This document shows, piece by piece, positions 11,662-21,032 of a stretch of DNA of 64,000 nt. The stretch spans positions 1-64,000 of the forward strand of contig NZ_CP162490.1 of NCBI RefSeq assembly GCF_041245805.1. The letters run 5' to 3'. The DNA is from Xanthomonas sp. DAR 34887. GTDB taxonomy: Bacteria > Pseudomonadota > Gammaproteobacteria > Xanthomonadales > Xanthomonadaceae. The notes beneath the pieces are model-generated. The model had not been told where the DNA came from and searched no databases. It worked only from the letters and a program-made list of their open reading frames with translations. Every line of letters starts with the position of its first letter. Positions within the stretch are counted from its first letter, which is position 1. The position numbers were made by a program, and so were the translations under genes.

Positions 11662-12087
11662 ATGGCTTTCAGTAGTGGTAACAGCGGCGGCCCCATGGCC
11701 GACATCAATGTCACGCCCCTCGTGGACGTGATGCTGGTGCTGCTGATCATCTTCATCATCACGGCACCGCTGATGTCCCACAAGGTCAAGGTGGAGCTGC
11801 CCCAGGCCAACCTGAAGCAGGATCCGGACAAGGACGAAAAACGTTCCAATCCGATCACGCTGGCGGTCAAGGAAGACGGGTCGCTGTACTGGAACGACGA
11901 GCCGATTTCCAAGGAAGCCCTGGAATCGCGCTTCTCCACCGCTGCCCAGCAGACCCCGCAGCCGCCGCTCAACCTGCGTGGCGACCGCACGACCAAGATG
12001 CGTACGATCAACGAGATCACCAAGATCGCGCAGGGTCAGGGCATGCTGGACGTCGGCTTCGTTGCGACCAAAGAGAAGGGGAACTGA
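11662..12087 (+). CDS. exbD1: ExbD biopolymer transport protein, copy 1
   Basis: The 141-residue protein has a single N-terminal membrane helix (about 18-39, [18 protein letters not shown]) with the essential proton-carrying Asp22, followed by a periplasmic ExbD/TolR domain. It is three bases from exbD2. A charged insert (QDPDKDEKRSN) and the end MLDVGFVATKEKGN set it apart from the other two copies. Confidence 0.95.
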   Translation: MAFSSGNSGGPMADINVTPLVDVMLVLLIIFIITAPLMSHKVKVELPQANLKQDPDKDEKRSNPITLAVKEDGSLYWNDEPISKEALESRFSTAAQQTPQPPLNLRGDRTTKMRTINEITKIAQGQGMLDVGFVATKEKGN

Positions 12088-12090
12088 GCC

Positions 12091-12504
12091 ATGGCATTCA
12101 GCTCAGGAGGCGGCCGTGGTCCCATGGCCGACATCAACGTCACGCCGCTGGTCGACGTGATGCTGGTGCTGTTGATCATCTTCATCGTGACCGCGCCGAT
12201 CATGACGTATCCGATCGACGTGGACCTGCCGCAGCGAGTGATCAACCCGCCGCCGCAGTTGCGCGATCCGCCGCCGCCGATCGATCTGCGGATCGATGCG
12301 TCGAACCAGCTTTTCTGGAACAACAGCCCGGTGGCTGTGACGGCGCTTCCGCAAATGATGGAAAACGAAGTACAGCGCGATCCGACCAACCAGCCGGAGC
12401 TGCGCATCGATGCCAATCCGGATTCCGAATACGAAGTGATGGCCAAGGTGCTGGCCGCCGCCAAGAATTCGGACATGAAAAAGATCGGCTTCGTGCAGCA
12501 ATAA
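12091..12504 (+). CDS. exbD2: ExbD biopolymer transport protein, copy 2
   Basis: The 137-residue ExbD paralogue keeps the same N-terminal helix and Asp22 but has a Pro-rich link ([18 protein letters not shown]) and ends KKIGFVQQ. It closes the operon and is followed 36 bp later by a strong terminator. Two exbD genes behind exbB are known in Xanthomonas campestris, where exbD2 has a role beyond iron uptake (established for that species; assumed here by homology). Confidence 0.95.
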   Translation: MAFSSGGGRGPMADINVTPLVDVMLVLLIIFIVTAPIMTYPIDVDLPQRVINPPPQLRDPPPPIDLRIDASNQLFWNNSPVAVTALPQMMENEVQRDPTNQPELRIDANPDSEYEVMAKVLAAAKNSDMKKIGFVQQ

Positions 12505-12540
12505 GCTTTACCGCAACACCTCAGTCATGACGCGACTGCA

Positions 12541-12569
12541 ACGCCACCGGCAACGGTGGCGTTTTTTTT
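12541..12569 (+). terminator. Rho-independent terminator after exbD2
   Basis: ACGCCACCG (12541-12549) pairs with CGGTGGCGT (12554-12562) around GCAA and is followed by eight T. An almost identical hairpin follows the third exbD. Confidence 0.93.
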
Positions 12570-12932
12570 GGGGCGTCGGGCAGACCGGCAGATATCGACG
12601 CCGGCGTAAACTGCTCTTGGTCCGGCAACACGCCGTCGGCTCCCTTGTGGGAGCGACTCCGGGTGGCCTCGGGCCATCAGTCGCGGCGAGCTGCACTCTC
12701 GAGGCGATGCCCATAGGCGACCGACAACGCTTTGCGCCGAAGCCGCTGCTCCTTGCCTTTAGGCTGTAAGCAAAAAGGCATCGGCTGATGGCTGCGCGAT
12801 GCGCGGCGGCGCCGCACCCCCCATCCCGCCCCACGGCATCTCCCGCTCCATGCGCCCGGCCCCTCGCGCGACGCCATGTTCCGGGTGTAGGCTGGATCCG
12901 CGACACCGCCACCACAGGACAGGAGGCAGGCC
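12570..12932. repeat. exbD2-exbD3 spacer with a diverged REP pair
   Basis: No gene is supported in this spacer. A diverged REP-type element (12646-12688, GTGGGAGCGACTC ... CAGTCGCGGCG) lies in its first third. The end carries the ribosome-binding site GGAGG of exbD3 (about 12921-12925). Confidence 0.5.
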
Positions 12933-13340
12933 ATGGCTTTCAGTACCGCTGGGAACCGGGGACCGTTGTCGGACATCAATGTCACACCGCTGGTCGATGT
13001 CATGTTGGTGCTGTTGATCATCTTCATCGTGACCGCACTGCTGGTGACGCGGCCGATCACGATGAACTTGCCGCAGCTTGTCGATACGCCGCAGCGGCCG
13101 CTCGAGCCGCCGCCGCCGATCCAGTTGCGCCTGGACGCCAGCGGCCAGCTGTTCTGGAACGCCAGTCCCCTGCCCTTGGCCGACCTGCAGCCGCGACTGC
13201 AAGAGGCGATGGCGCAAGCCGCCGGCAACACGCCGGAACTGCGCATCGAAGCCAACCCCGATGCCGAGTACGAGGTGATGGCCAAGGTGCTGGCCGCGGC
13301 CAAGAACGCGCAGGTGGACCGCATCGGCTTCGTGCAGTAA
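12933..13340 (+). CDS. ExbD biopolymer transport protein, copy 3
   Basis: The 135-residue third ExbD has the same helix and Asp22 and is much closer to copy 2 than to copy 1: both have the PPQR/PPPPI link and the tail [18 protein letters not shown]...IGFVQ. It stands outside the operon behind the exbD2 terminator and a 363-bp spacer, with its own ribosome-binding site (GGAGG, 8 bp before ATG) and its own copy of the terminator. It therefore looks like a segmental duplication of exbD2 with its 3' end, free to be regulated separately. Confidence 0.93.
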   Translation: MAFSTAGNRGPLSDINVTPLVDVMLVLLIIFIVTALLVTRPITMNLPQLVDTPQRPLEPPPPIQLRLDASGQLFWNASPLPLADLQPRLQEAMAQAAGNTPELRIEANPDAEYEVMAKVLAAAKNAQVDRIGFVQ

Positions 13341-13380
13341 TGCGTTTTTAGCGCAACCGCTGCGTCATCGCGGACTGCGA

Positions 13381-13406
13381 ACGCCACCGGCAACGGTGGC
13401 GTTTTT
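13381..13406 (+). terminator. Rho-independent terminator after exbD3
   Basis: Same stem as the one after exbD2 (ACGCCACCG 13381-13389 with CGGTGGCGT 13394-13402, loop GCAA) with a shorter T-run of five. The flanking bases also match the exbD2 site. Confidence 0.92.
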
Positions 13407-13510
13407 GCTTCGGCGCCGGCGCGAAAGCAACGGAGCCGACGCCGATGTCGGGAACCTCAAATATCTCAGTGCGAAGCTGCACGCTGCTCGTTTTGACGGC
13501 GTGTCGTTTT

Positions 13511-13582
13511 CCTGTCGCGGCTGAAGCCGCTCCTACAAGAGCACGGCATACACGTTGTAGGAGCGGCTTCAGCCGCGACAGG
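13511..13582. repeat. REPIN: inverted pair of REP elements
   Basis: Two copies of GTAGGAGCGGCTTCAGCC...GCGACAGG face each other (13511-13537 on minus, 13556-13582 on plus) around an 18-bp spacer. The rest of the exbD3-pdxJ gap (13583-13766) holds a REP-associated tail ending CATCCATGGGA that recurs near 41,160, and no gene. Confidence 0.8.
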
Positions 13583-13766
13583 AGAACGAAGTAGCCGCGA
13601 TGCCAGGCATCCATGGGAATCCCGCCCGCAAAGCTGCCTGAAACTGGCCGACCCAATGTGATCGGTCTCGACTGCATTGCGTTCGGCAAATTCGGAGGTT
13701 GTCGATTGCCGATCCTCCTCAGAGAATTCCCCAACAAGTCAACATCTCTGCTCGAAATGCAGACGG

Positions 13767-14519
13767 CTACCGCGCGGCAGCCACGATCTCCAGATACGCC
13801 TTCACCGTGGCATCCAGCCCTGCGTACAGCGCCTCGCCGATCAGCGCATGTCCGATCGACACCTCCAGCACCTGCGGCACCGCGGCCAGGAACGCGCCGA
13901 GGTTGTCCTGGGACAGGTCGTGGCCGGCATTGACGCCGAGTCCGGCGGCCTGGGCCCGGCGGGCGGCTGCGGCGAAGGCGGCCGGCGCCGCGGCGTCGCC
14001 CCGCTCGAACGCGTCCGCATACGGTCCGGTGTAGAGTTCCACGCGGTCTGCGCCGAGTTCGGCGGCACGTGCCAGGTCGGGGTTGTCCGCATCGACGAAC
14101 AGGCTGACCCGGCAGCCCAGCGCTTTCAGTTCGGCGATCAGCGGGCGCAGCCGCTCGCTGTCGCGACCGAAGTCGAAGCCGTGGTCGGAGGTCAGTTGCC
14201 CGTCGCCGTCCGGGACCAGGGTGGCCTGCGCCGGGCGCGCTTGCGCGCACAGCGGTATCAGGCCGGGATAACCGGGCCGCGGTGGGGCGAACGGGTTGCC
14301 TTCGATGTTGAATTCGACGCCGCGCGCGCGGGTCAGTTCGGCCAGCGCCAGGACGTCCTCGGCGTGGATGTGGCGCCGGTCCGGGCGCGGATGCACGGTG
14401 ATGCCGTGCGCGCCGGCGTCCAGGCAGGCGCGCGCCGCCTCGAGTACGCTCGGCAGTTCGCCGCCGCGCGAGTTACGCAGCACGGCGATCTTGTTGACGT
14501 TGACGCTTAGCTGGGTCAT
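13767..14519 (-). CDS. pdxJ: Pyridoxine 5'-phosphate synthase
   Basis: PdxJ condenses 1-deoxyxylulose 5-phosphate with 3-amino-2-oxopropyl phosphate in the DXP-dependent vitamin B6 pathway. The 250-residue TIM-barrel protein shows the family landmarks [31 protein letters not shown] and EFNIEGNP, and [20 protein letters not shown] for the phosphate-binding part. The ATG at 14519 was chosen because it starts [10 protein letters not shown] like other PdxJ proteins; the longer frame adds eleven residues unlike the family. A small membrane-protein gene lies just upstream on the same strand. Confidence 0.95.
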   Translation of the reverse strand: MTQLSVNVNKIAVLRNSRGGELPSVLEAARACLDAGAHGITVHPRPDRRHIHAEDVLALAELTRARGVEFNIEGNPFAPPRPGYPGLIPLCAQARPAQATLVPDGDGQLTSDHGFDFGRDSERLRPLIAELKALGCRVSLFVDADNPDLARAAELGADRVELYTGPYADAFERGDAAAPAAFAAAARRAQAAGLGVNAGHDLSQDNLGAFLAAVPQVLEVSIGHALIGEALYAGLDATVKAYLEIVAAAR

Positions 14520-14532
14520 CGGCGGGCAGCGC

Positions 14533-14802
14533 TTACGAGGAAATCGCGTCATCGCTGGCTGCCGCCGCCGCGGCGCGGCGCGCCTCGGCCTGCTCGCGCA
14601 GCCGGCGCAGTTCGGCCGGATCGATCATCGGCAGGGCATCGCGTTGGCTGGCATCGCCGATCTTGGCCACGTACCAGCCGCGCGCCCAGGCCAGCAGGAA
14701 CCCCAGCGCCGCCAGCAAGGCCAGCACCAGCAACGACATGTGCGGCGTGGAGAACGCCAGGACGAAGGCAGCGAGCGCGAGCAGCAGAAAAAGCCAGTAC
14801 AT
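14533..14802 (-). CDS. Small membrane protein of unknown function
   Basis: The 89-residue protein has two hydrophobic segments (about 1-18 and 23-41) and a charged C-terminal coil ([20 protein letters not shown]). I do not recognise a named family. It ends 13 bp before the pdxJ start and follows a purine-rich leader, so the two genes may share a transcript. Confidence 0.6.
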   Translation of the reverse strand: MYWLFLLLALAAFVLAFSTPHMSLLVLALLAALGFLLAWARGWYVAKIGDASQRDALPMIDPAELRRLREQAEARRAAAAAASDDAISS

Positions 14803-15006
14803 GACGATCTCCCCAAGGATGGGCGCAGTGTAGCGCCGCCCGGGCGGCCGGTTCCACGACGCACCGCCGGAACGGGCGCCGCGTTGCCGCCCAAGCCCGC
14901 CCCGCGGGTCACGCTCGCCTTACGTCCGAGGCCGCTTGGCCGCCCGGCGTGTGCGTACCCTTGCGTGGCACGCAAGCAGCGCGATCGTCCGGGATCGACG
15001 CCGCGC

Positions 15007-16479
15007 CTACAGCAACGGCGAAGTCAGCCGCGCCAGCGCTTCGGGCAGCCGGTAGCGCCACAGCGAGCGCTTGCGGTCGTCGCGCACCTGCACCGCATCG
15101 GCGATCTCGCGGCCGACCAGCGTGGCCAGTTCCTGGGTCAGCTTGCGGTCGCGGAACATCGCCGCCACCTCGAAGTTGAGCCGGAAACTGCGGTTGTCGA
15201 AGTTGGCGCTGCCGACGATGCAAAGCGCGTCGTCGACGATCAGCGCCTTGCTGTGCAGCATGCGCGGGCCGTATTCGTAGATCTTGACCCCGGCCTGCAG
15301 CAACTCGTCGAAATACGAGCGCGCGGCCAGCGTCACCAGCCGCGAATCGCTGCGCTTGGGCACCAGCAGGCGCACGTCGAGCCCGCCCAGCGCGGCCGAG
15401 GTCAGCGCCATGCGCGCGGCTTCGCCGGGAACGAAATACGGCGTCACCAGCCACACCCGCCGCTGCGCCTCGTAGATCGCCGCCACCTGCATGCGGTGGA
15501 TGCTTTCCCACGACGAATCCGGCCCGGACACCAGCACCTGCGCCTGGATCGCGCCTTCGTCGCGGCCGGGCATGTCGTGCGGCCAGATCTGCGCCATGTC
15601 GAACGTGTCGCGGCCCTGGCGGGTGGCGTACAGCCAGTCCTCGACGAACACCAGCTGCAGGCTGCGCACCACGTGGCCCTCGCAACGCACGTGCAGATCG
15701 CGATAGGCGTCGGTGCGCAGCGCCTCGTTTTCTTCGTCGGTGACGTTGATGCCGCCGGTGAAGCCGATGCGCCCGTCGATCACCACGATCTTGCGGTGCG
15801 TGCGCAGGTTCACCCACGGCCGCTTGAACTTGAACGGGCGCAGCAGCTGGGTGGGGTGGAACCAGACCGCTTCGCCGCCGGCGTCGAGCAGCGGTTGCAG
15901 GAAGCGCTTGCGCACCTGCGAGGAACCCACCGCGTCCAGCAGCAGGCGCACCTTCACCCCGGCGCGGGCGCGTTCGACCAGCGCGTCGCGGATACGCGTG
16001 CCGCTGCGGTCGGGGTTGAAGATGTAATACTCCAGGTGCACGTGGTGCTGCGCGGCGGCGATGTCGCGCACGATCGCGTCGTAGGTGGCGGCGCCGTCCA
16101 CCAGCCATTGCGCGGTGGTCGCCGAACTCGGCGCCAGGCCGGTGGTGGCCTGGGCGATCTTGGCCAGCTCGGTGCAATCGGCGTCGGGCGGGCACACGCT
16201 GCTGTAGTGCTCCATGCCCGAGCGCGAACGGCCGCGGCGCAAGCGCTGCCGCTTCACCTTCTGCGGCCCGAGCAGGTAATAGATGACGAAGCCCAGATAG
16301 GGCAGCGCGGCCAGCGAGAGCACCCAGCTCAGCGTGGCCGCCGGTTCGCGTTTCTGCAGCACGATCCAGCCGCTCAGCCACAGGATGTACAGCAGGTAGG
16401 CGGCGGTGAGGTAGGCGCCGAAATGGGGGATGCCGGTCAGCCAGTCCCAGGTGTTCTGCAGGGTCGCGAATACGAACAT
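15007..16479 (-). CDS. cls: Cardiolipin synthase (phospholipase D superfamily)
   Basis: The 490-residue protein has two N-terminal membrane helices (about 21-41 and 49-70) and two phospholipase D catalytic HKD motifs: HRKIVVID (His228) and HSKALIVD (His409), each followed by the usual G-x-x-N partner (TGGIN and GSANFDNRS). The family transfers a phosphatidyl group between two phosphatidylglycerols to make cardiolipin at the inner membrane. Length and architecture fit bacterial ClsA. The 204-bp gap before the next gene on its strand shows no clear terminator. Confidence 0.92.
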   Translation of the reverse strand: MFVFATLQNTWDWLTGIPHFGAYLTAAYLLYILWLSGWIVLQKREPAATLSWVLSLAALPYLGFVIYYLLGPQKVKRQRLRRGRSRSGMEHYSSVCPPDADCTELAKIAQATTGLAPSSATTAQWLVDGAATYDAIVRDIAAAQHHVHLEYYIFNPDRSGTRIRDALVERARAGVKVRLLLDAVGSSQVRKRFLQPLLDAGGEAVWFHPTQLLRPFKFKRPWVNLRTHRKIVVIDGRIGFTGGINVTDEENEALRTDAYRDLHVRCEGHVVRSLQLVFVEDWLYATRQGRDTFDMAQIWPHDMPGRDEGAIQAQVLVSGPDSSWESIHRMQVAAIYEAQRRVWLVTPYFVPGEAARMALTSAALGGLDVRLLVPKRSDSRLVTLAARSYFDELLQAGVKIYEYGPRMLHSKALIVDDALCIVGSANFDNRSFRLNFEVAAMFRDRKLTQELATLVGREIADAVQVRDDRKRSLWRYRLPEALARLTSPLL

Positions 16480-16587
16480 CGGCGGATTCTACGGGGCCGG
16501 CGCGGCTCCTGCGCGTGGCGCTGAAAGATTCAGTCCCACTGCGTGGCCGTCGCAGCGGCCGAGACGGCAGCGGCGTAGCCTGTGCGC

Positions 16588-17673
16588 ATGAGCACGGCCA
16601 TCAAGGGACGCGGCGCCGGCAGCCACCTGCCCGGCCGCTTCGAACGCACCATCAGCCAGGCCGAGGACGACGGCTGGCACCCCGACGACAGCGAGGAATT
16701 CGCCGCGCCGCGGCTGCGCACCGAGGTGCGCGAGGAGACCGCGCGCAGCATCATCAGCCGCAACCAGTCGCCGGACGTGGGCTTCTCGCAGTCGGTCAAT
16801 CCGTACCGCGGTTGCGAACACGGCTGCAGCTACTGCTTCGCCCGCCCCAGCCACGCCTACCTGAACCTGTCGCCCGGGCTGGACTTCGAGACCCGCCTGT
16901 TCGCCAAGACCAATGCGCCGGAGCTGCTGCGCCGCGAACTGGCCAAGCCCGGCTACGTGCCCAGTCCGATCGCGCTGGGCATCAACACCGACGCCTACCA
17001 GCCGATCGAGCGCAAGCTGCAGCTGACCCGCCGGCTGATCGAAGTGCTGTGGGAAACCCGCCATCCGTTCTCGCTGATCACCAAGAACGCGCTGGTCGAG
17101 CGCGACCTGGACCTGCTGGTGCCGCTGGCGCGCGAAAACCTGGTCAGCGTGCATTTCTCGGTGACCTCGCTGGACCCGCGCCTGTCGGCACGGCTGGAGC
17201 CGCGCGCCTCGGCGCCGCATGCGCGGCTGCGCGCGATGCGCACTTTGCACGAGGCCGGGGTGCCGGTGGGGGTGATGGTGGCGCCGGTGATCCCGTGGAT
17301 CAACGACCACGAACTGGAAGCGGTGCTGGAGGCGGCGCATGCCGCCGGCGCCGGCTCGGCCGGCTACGTGCTGCTGCGCCTGCCGCACGAGGTCGCGCCG
17401 CTGTTCCGAGACTGGCTGCAGGCGCATCATCCCGACCGCGCCGCGCACGTGATGAGCACGGTGCAGCAGCTGCGCGGCGGCAAGGACTACGACGCCACCT
17501 TCGGCAAGCGCATGCGCGGCGAAGGCGTCTATGCCGACCTGCTCACGCGGCGCTTCGCGCTGGCGCACAAGCGCCTGGGCTACGCCGAACGCGCGCGCCC
17601 GGCACTGGACTGCAGCCGCTTCGTCAAACCGTTGCCGCCGCGTGCGCCATCGCCGCAGGGTGTGTTGTTTTGA
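16588..17673 (+). CDS. PA0069-family radical SAM protein
   Basis: The 361-residue protein carries the radical SAM cluster motif C76-x3-C80-x2-C83 in NPYRGCEHGCSYCFARP, which binds the 4Fe-4S cluster that cleaves S-adenosylmethionine. The flanking HAYLNLSPGLDFETRLFAK is typical of the PA0069 subfamily, whose substrate is not established. The spore photoproduct lyase-like barrel extends to about residue 290. An ATG at 16588 or an in-frame GTG at 16582 could start it; ATG is assumed. It stands alone, back to back with cls. Confidence 0.85.
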   Translation: MSTAIKGRGAGSHLPGRFERTISQAEDDGWHPDDSEEFAAPRLRTEVREETARSIISRNQSPDVGFSQSVNPYRGCEHGCSYCFARPSHAYLNLSPGLDFETRLFAKTNAPELLRRELAKPGYVPSPIALGINTDAYQPIERKLQLTRRLIEVLWETRHPFSLITKNALVERDLDLLVPLARENLVSVHFSVTSLDPRLSARLEPRASAPHARLRAMRTLHEAGVPVGVMVAPVIPWINDHELEAVLEAAHAAGAGSAGYVLLRLPHEVAPLFRDWLQAHHPDRAAHVMSTVQQLRGGKDYDATFGKRMRGEGVYADLLTRRFALAHKRLGYAERARPALDCSRFVKPLPPRAPSPQGVLF

Positions 17674-17890
17674 GGCGGGGATTTGGGATTCGGGATTGGG
17701 GATTCGTAAGAGCGCGCGGCGGCTGCTTTAGCTAGCTACCGGTCAACCGACACCCTATTTTCGGGCGCAACCGTCTGCGCTGGCCGGAAGATCAGCCGCC
17801 AGCGAGACCTTGCACCAGTCGGCAGGCAAACGGAGGCCGTTGGCAAAGAGCAGCCGCATCCCGCTCTTGCGAATCCCCAATCCCGACTCC
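17674..17890. repeat. Spacer with two GGGATTGGGGATTCG-type repeats
   Basis: A short dispersed repeat built on GGGATTCGGGATTGGGG appears at about 17,680-17,707 (plus) and again inverted at about 17,869-17,897. The same family recurs near 49,590, 50,035 and 50,250. Nothing else is recognised. Confidence 0.55.
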
Positions 17891-18598
17891 CTACTCCCGG
17901 CCATAAAGCGCCTGCGCCGACTGGAACAGGATCCAGCTGGTGGCGATGAACTTGTCGCCGCCCTGCGGGCGGTTGCCGCGGTGGGTGTGGGTGAACGCGG
18001 TCGGCGCGATCAGCAGGCTGCCGGCGCGCGGCGCGATCTTGCGCTGCTGGAACAGGAACTCGGTTTCGCCGTCCTGGAAATCGTCGTTGAGGTACAGCGT
18101 CCACAGCAGGTGCCGGTGCAGGGTCTCAGCGCTGGGATCGCGCGGGTACAGCTCGCAGTGCCAGTACGGATAGCCGCCCTCGCCCGCGGCATACCATTGC
18201 AGGTTGATCGCGCCCGGACGCAGGCAGGTGCGGGCCAGGTTGGACAGCGCCGCGTCGTCGAGCAGCGCGAAGTCGTCGGCGCCGAGCCGGTGCGGCTGGC
18301 CGTCGGCGCCGGGCACCTGCAGCATCAGCGGCGAGATCAGCGCCTGCGGATACTTGCGCAGATAGCCGAGCAGGCCGGCGAACACCGCTTGCTGCAGCCG
18401 CTGTTCCACGTCGCGCCACGGCTCCAGGCCGCTGATGCGCAGGTCGCGGCTGTGCTTGAGTTCGGGGAACACGCCGCTGCCGACCTCGCCCGGCCGCAGC
18501 TGCGCACTGCCGCGCAGGCGGCGCATGATCGCGGCGCAGTCCTCGCGGGTCATGGCGTCGTCGAAGACTTCGATGAAATCGGGAGTGGGATCGGACAT
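17891..18598 (-). CDS. 2OG-Fe(II) oxygenase-like protein
   Basis: The 235-residue protein has the double-stranded beta-helix pattern of 2-oxoglutarate/Fe(II) dioxygenases: an iron-binding HxE-like element in YPYWHCELYP, the strand LYLNDDFQDGETEF, and the distal histidine plus 2OG-binding basic region in FTHTHRGNRPQGGDKF. The N-terminal half (FIEVFDDAMTREDC) resembles the prolyl-hydroxylase-like PHYH/P4H group. The substrate is not predictable. It is divergent from the deoxyribosyltransferase-like gene, with about 100 bp between the two starts. Confidence 0.75.
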   Translation of the reverse strand: MSDPTPDFIEVFDDAMTREDCAAIMRRLRGSAQLRPGEVGSGVFPELKHSRDLRISGLEPWRDVEQRLQQAVFAGLLGYLRKYPQALISPLMLQVPGADGQPHRLGADDFALLDDAALSNLARTCLRPGAINLQWYAAGEGGYPYWHCELYPRDPSAETLHRHLLWTLYLNDDFQDGETEFLFQQRKIAPRAGSLLIAPTAFTHTHRGNRPQGGDKFIATSWILFQSAQALYGRE

Positions 18599-18701
18599 CG
18601 CGCGACCTTACCAGCGATCCCGCGCTATCGCAGCTGCGCCGTTGGCATTCGTCCATGCGCGCGCCGACAATGATCGCCCACCGACCACCCTGCCCTCGCC
18701 G

Positions 18702-19238
18702 ATGATCCGCACGCTGTACCTCGCCGGCCCCGACGTGTTCCGCCCCGATGCCGCCGCCCGTGGCGAGGCATTGAAGGCGCTGTGCCACGACTTCGGATTC
18801 GAGGGACTGTTTCCGCTGGATCAGGCGGTGCCGGCGCAGATCGCCGACCCTGCCGCGCAGGCGCGCTGGATCTACGAGGCCAACATCGGCCTGATCGCGC
18901 AGGCCGATGCGGTGCTGGCCAACCTGGATTTCTTCCGCGGCCCGGAGCCGGACAGCGGCACCTGCTTCGAGGTCGGCTACGCCGTCGCCCTGGGCAAGCC
19001 GGTGTACGGCTACATCCCCGACGACGGCAGCTTCGCCCAGCGCATCCGCGTCCGCCATCCCGGCGCGATCGGCGCCGACGGCCGCGTCGACACCCACGGC
19101 TGGCACTTCGAGGAATTCGGCCTGCCGCTCAACCTGATGCTGGCGGTGCCGGCGCCGCTGGTGGTCGGCGACGCGCGGCGCGCGCTGGCGCGGTTGCGGG
19201 AGGATCTGCGCTTGGACACGCAGACGCAGGCACGCTGA
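18702..19238 (+). CDS. Nucleoside 2-deoxyribosyltransferase-like protein
   Basis: The 178-residue protein matches the nucleoside 2-deoxyribosyltransferase (DRTase) fold: N-terminal LYLAGPDVFRPDA, a middle IAQADAVLANLDFFRGPEPD with the catalytic-type DSGTCFEVGYAVALGKPV block, in which the Glu is the expected nucleophile. Such enzymes swap bases between deoxynucleosides or hydrolyse deoxynucleotides in salvage. The ATG at 18702 begins MIRTLYLAGP, as in the family; longer in-frame starts give atypical sequence. It faces away from the oxygenase gene. Confidence 0.82.
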   Translation: MIRTLYLAGPDVFRPDAAARGEALKALCHDFGFEGLFPLDQAVPAQIADPAAQARWIYEANIGLIAQADAVLANLDFFRGPEPDSGTCFEVGYAVALGKPVYGYIPDDGSFAQRIRVRHPGAIGADGRVDTHGWHFEEFGLPLNLMLAVPAPLVVGDARRALARLREDLRLDTQTQAR

Positions 19239-19248
19239 AGACCGCAGC

Positions 19249-19860
19249 TCACGGTTGGGAAGCGAGGAACGCGTCCATTTGCGCCCACTGCATCTGGGCA
19301 TAGACCGGATCCTTGAAGCGGATATCCGCATCCGCCAGAAAGTGCCAGACCAGCTCGGGAGTTAGGTTGGAAAGCTCGCTGTGCGCGGCAAGGTGCTGCG
19401 ACAAGGTTTCGCAACGCTGCTGAAGGTTCCGCAGCCCGGAAACGTCAACGGGGCGCATGGCCGCAAGCTCCCCAAGCGTTTCCAGGATCTCGCCCCATGT
19501 CATCGGTAAATCCATCATCTGTGACGCTCGATCATTCGAACCAGCAGCGACCGGTATCGGCACCGGCGTCGAAATAGTATCGAACTCATCGCGACTGGTT
19601 TTCTTCGAAGAACTGCCACGAATCGAATAGCCGAGCAGCACCAGCCACGCGATCAGGGCCAGCAGCGTCGGCAGCTGAAACTTGCTCGACGTGCCGAGCG
19701 TGAAACTCCTCGCCGCAAAGAAGATGAGCACCCACAGCGCCAGGTTGGCGATCACGATCGGCCGCCGCGAACGGTGCCGGGTCAGCCAGGAAATGACGCT
19801 CGGCATCAGCGCGACCGGCGCCGTGGCGAAGAAGAACATGAGGAAGACGGTCTGGTTCAT
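19249..19860 (-). CDS. Membrane protein of unknown function
   Basis: The 203-residue protein has three hydrophobic segments near the N-terminus (about 4-24, 36-50 and 62-78) followed by a soluble, partly acidic domain (90-203) ending MQWAQMDAFLASQP. I do not recognise the soluble domain. Base composition is somewhat less GC-rich than its neighbours. It converges with the deoxyribosyltransferase-like gene (10 bp apart). Confidence 0.6.
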   Translation of the reverse strand: MNQTVFLMFFFATAPVALMPSVISWLTRHRSRRPIVIANLALWVLIFFAARSFTLGTSSKFQLPTLLALIAWLVLLGYSIRGSSSKKTSRDEFDTISTPVPIPVAAGSNDRASQMMDLPMTWGEILETLGELAAMRPVDVSGLRNLQQRCETLSQHLAAHSELSNLTPELVWHFLADADIRFKDPVYAQMQWAQMDAFLASQP

Positions 19861-19951
19861 CGCGATCTGTTCTCTACTGCCCTCTCTGGGAGGACGGTTT
19901 CAAATTGCATGCTGCCTTCCTGGGCAGGCGCAGGCGCCGTGGCCTTGTCCG

Positions 19952-20584
19952 CTACTGCGGCCGGAAGCGCAATAGCACGATGCCGAACCCGATGAAGATG
20001 GTGCCAACCACGCGGTCGAACAGCCGACGCAGGCCGGGCCGGGACAGGTAGCGGCGGATGCCGTGCCCGCCGAGGCCGTAGACCGCGTACCAGAACAGTT
20101 CGCACGCGGCGAAGGTGGCCACCAGGATCGCGAATTGCGGCCACTGCGGCTGGGCCTTGTCGACGAACTGGGGCAGGAACGCGGCGGCGAACAGCAGCAG
20201 CTTGGGATTGCTCACGCCGATCGCCAGCCCGCCACGGAACAGCTGCAGCGGCGACAGCGACGCCGCCAGGGACGGCGCGCCTTGCGGATCCAACGGCGCC
20301 TCCCCGCTGCGCCAGGCGGCGATTCCCAGCCACAGCAGATAGCCGACGCCGGCGTAGCGCAGCACCTCGAACAGGCGCGGCGACGCGTCCAGCACCGCCC
20401 CCAGGCCCGCCGCCGACGCCAGCAGCACCAGCACCACCGCCAGCAGGCAACCGGCCATCGCCAGCAGGCTGCGGCGGACGCCGAAACGCACGCTGCGCGT
20501 CATCACGTGCAGCATGTTCGGCCCCGGCGTGCCCGACAACACGAACACCGTCAGCAGGAACATCCACCAGACATGCAGGCTCAT
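19952..20584 (-). CDS. LysE-family translocator
   Basis: The 210-residue protein has about six hydrophobic helices and the LysE/RhtB signature near its start (FVLSGTPGPNMLHVM) plus AIGVSNPKLLLFAAAFLPQF in the middle. The family exports amino acids or their analogues across the inner membrane. The ATG at 20584 (MSLHVWWMFLLT) is preferred because it begins just before the first helix; the longer frame adds twenty polar residues. Confidence 0.88.
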   Translation of the reverse strand: MSLHVWWMFLLTVFVLSGTPGPNMLHVMTRSVRFGVRRSLLAMAGCLLAVVLVLLASAAGLGAVLDASPRLFEVLRYAGVGYLLWLGIAAWRSGEAPLDPQGAPSLAASLSPLQLFRGGLAIGVSNPKLLLFAAAFLPQFVDKAQPQWPQFAILVATFAACELFWYAVYGLGGHGIRRYLSRPGLRRLFDRVVGTIFIGFGIVLLRFRPQ

Positions 20585-20959
20585 GGCACAGCGGCTCGCG
20601 GGAAGTGGCATCGCATCGTAGCAACGGCGCGGACCGCCCGCCATGCGGGGAGTGCCGCGGTACGGCTACTGGCGTGGTGCGGCACGAGTCCTCGGCGGTG
20701 GATGCCGCTGATCGATTTGTGCACGGCGACAGCGAAGCCGACACCGGCGGCGTTCGGTGGTGGCGCCGCATGGCGGCGCGGCTTTCGTCTCAGGCTAGTT
20801 GGTTGGCGCTTCGGCGCTCGGCTGCGGCGCGAAGTCCGTCTCCTGCCATCGGATCGCCGCTGCTTCGTCGTCTGGCTTCGTTCCTGCACTGCGCTTGTTG
20901 CCTCCAGCCCCGGTCATAGCCCGTGGCCAGCACCCCGGGCAAGCTCCAAGACCGCGATC
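20585..20959. other. LysE upstream region, no gene recognised
   Basis: About 375 bp without a supportable gene. It contains the LysE promoter region and, further right, sequence of lower GC that leads into the integron-like segment. Confidence 0.4.
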
Positions 20960-21032
20960 TGTGGCATGCTCGGCGCTCGGCGGCAGTGCTGGGGAGCACG
21001 GCCGATGCTTCTCATTACCTCCTGGCGCTATC
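20960..21032 (+). other. Block preceding the first attC of the small array
   Basis: This block (TGTGGCATGCTCGGC ... GTGCTGGGGAGCACGG) is clearly related to the one at 58,779-58,850, just before the first attC of the large array. No ORF is obvious in it. It may be an ORF-less cassette end or a piece of attI-proximal DNA. Confidence 0.5.

Noticed and set aside
14296..16524. 742-residue plus-strand ORF across pdxJ and cls
   Set aside because: It is a shadow frame; cls has both HKD motifs on the minus strand over most of it.
18403..18418. parS-like TGTTCCACGTCGCGC within the 2OG oxygenase gene
   Set aside because: Only the left half of the palindrome is present; the right arm GTGGAAC is missing.
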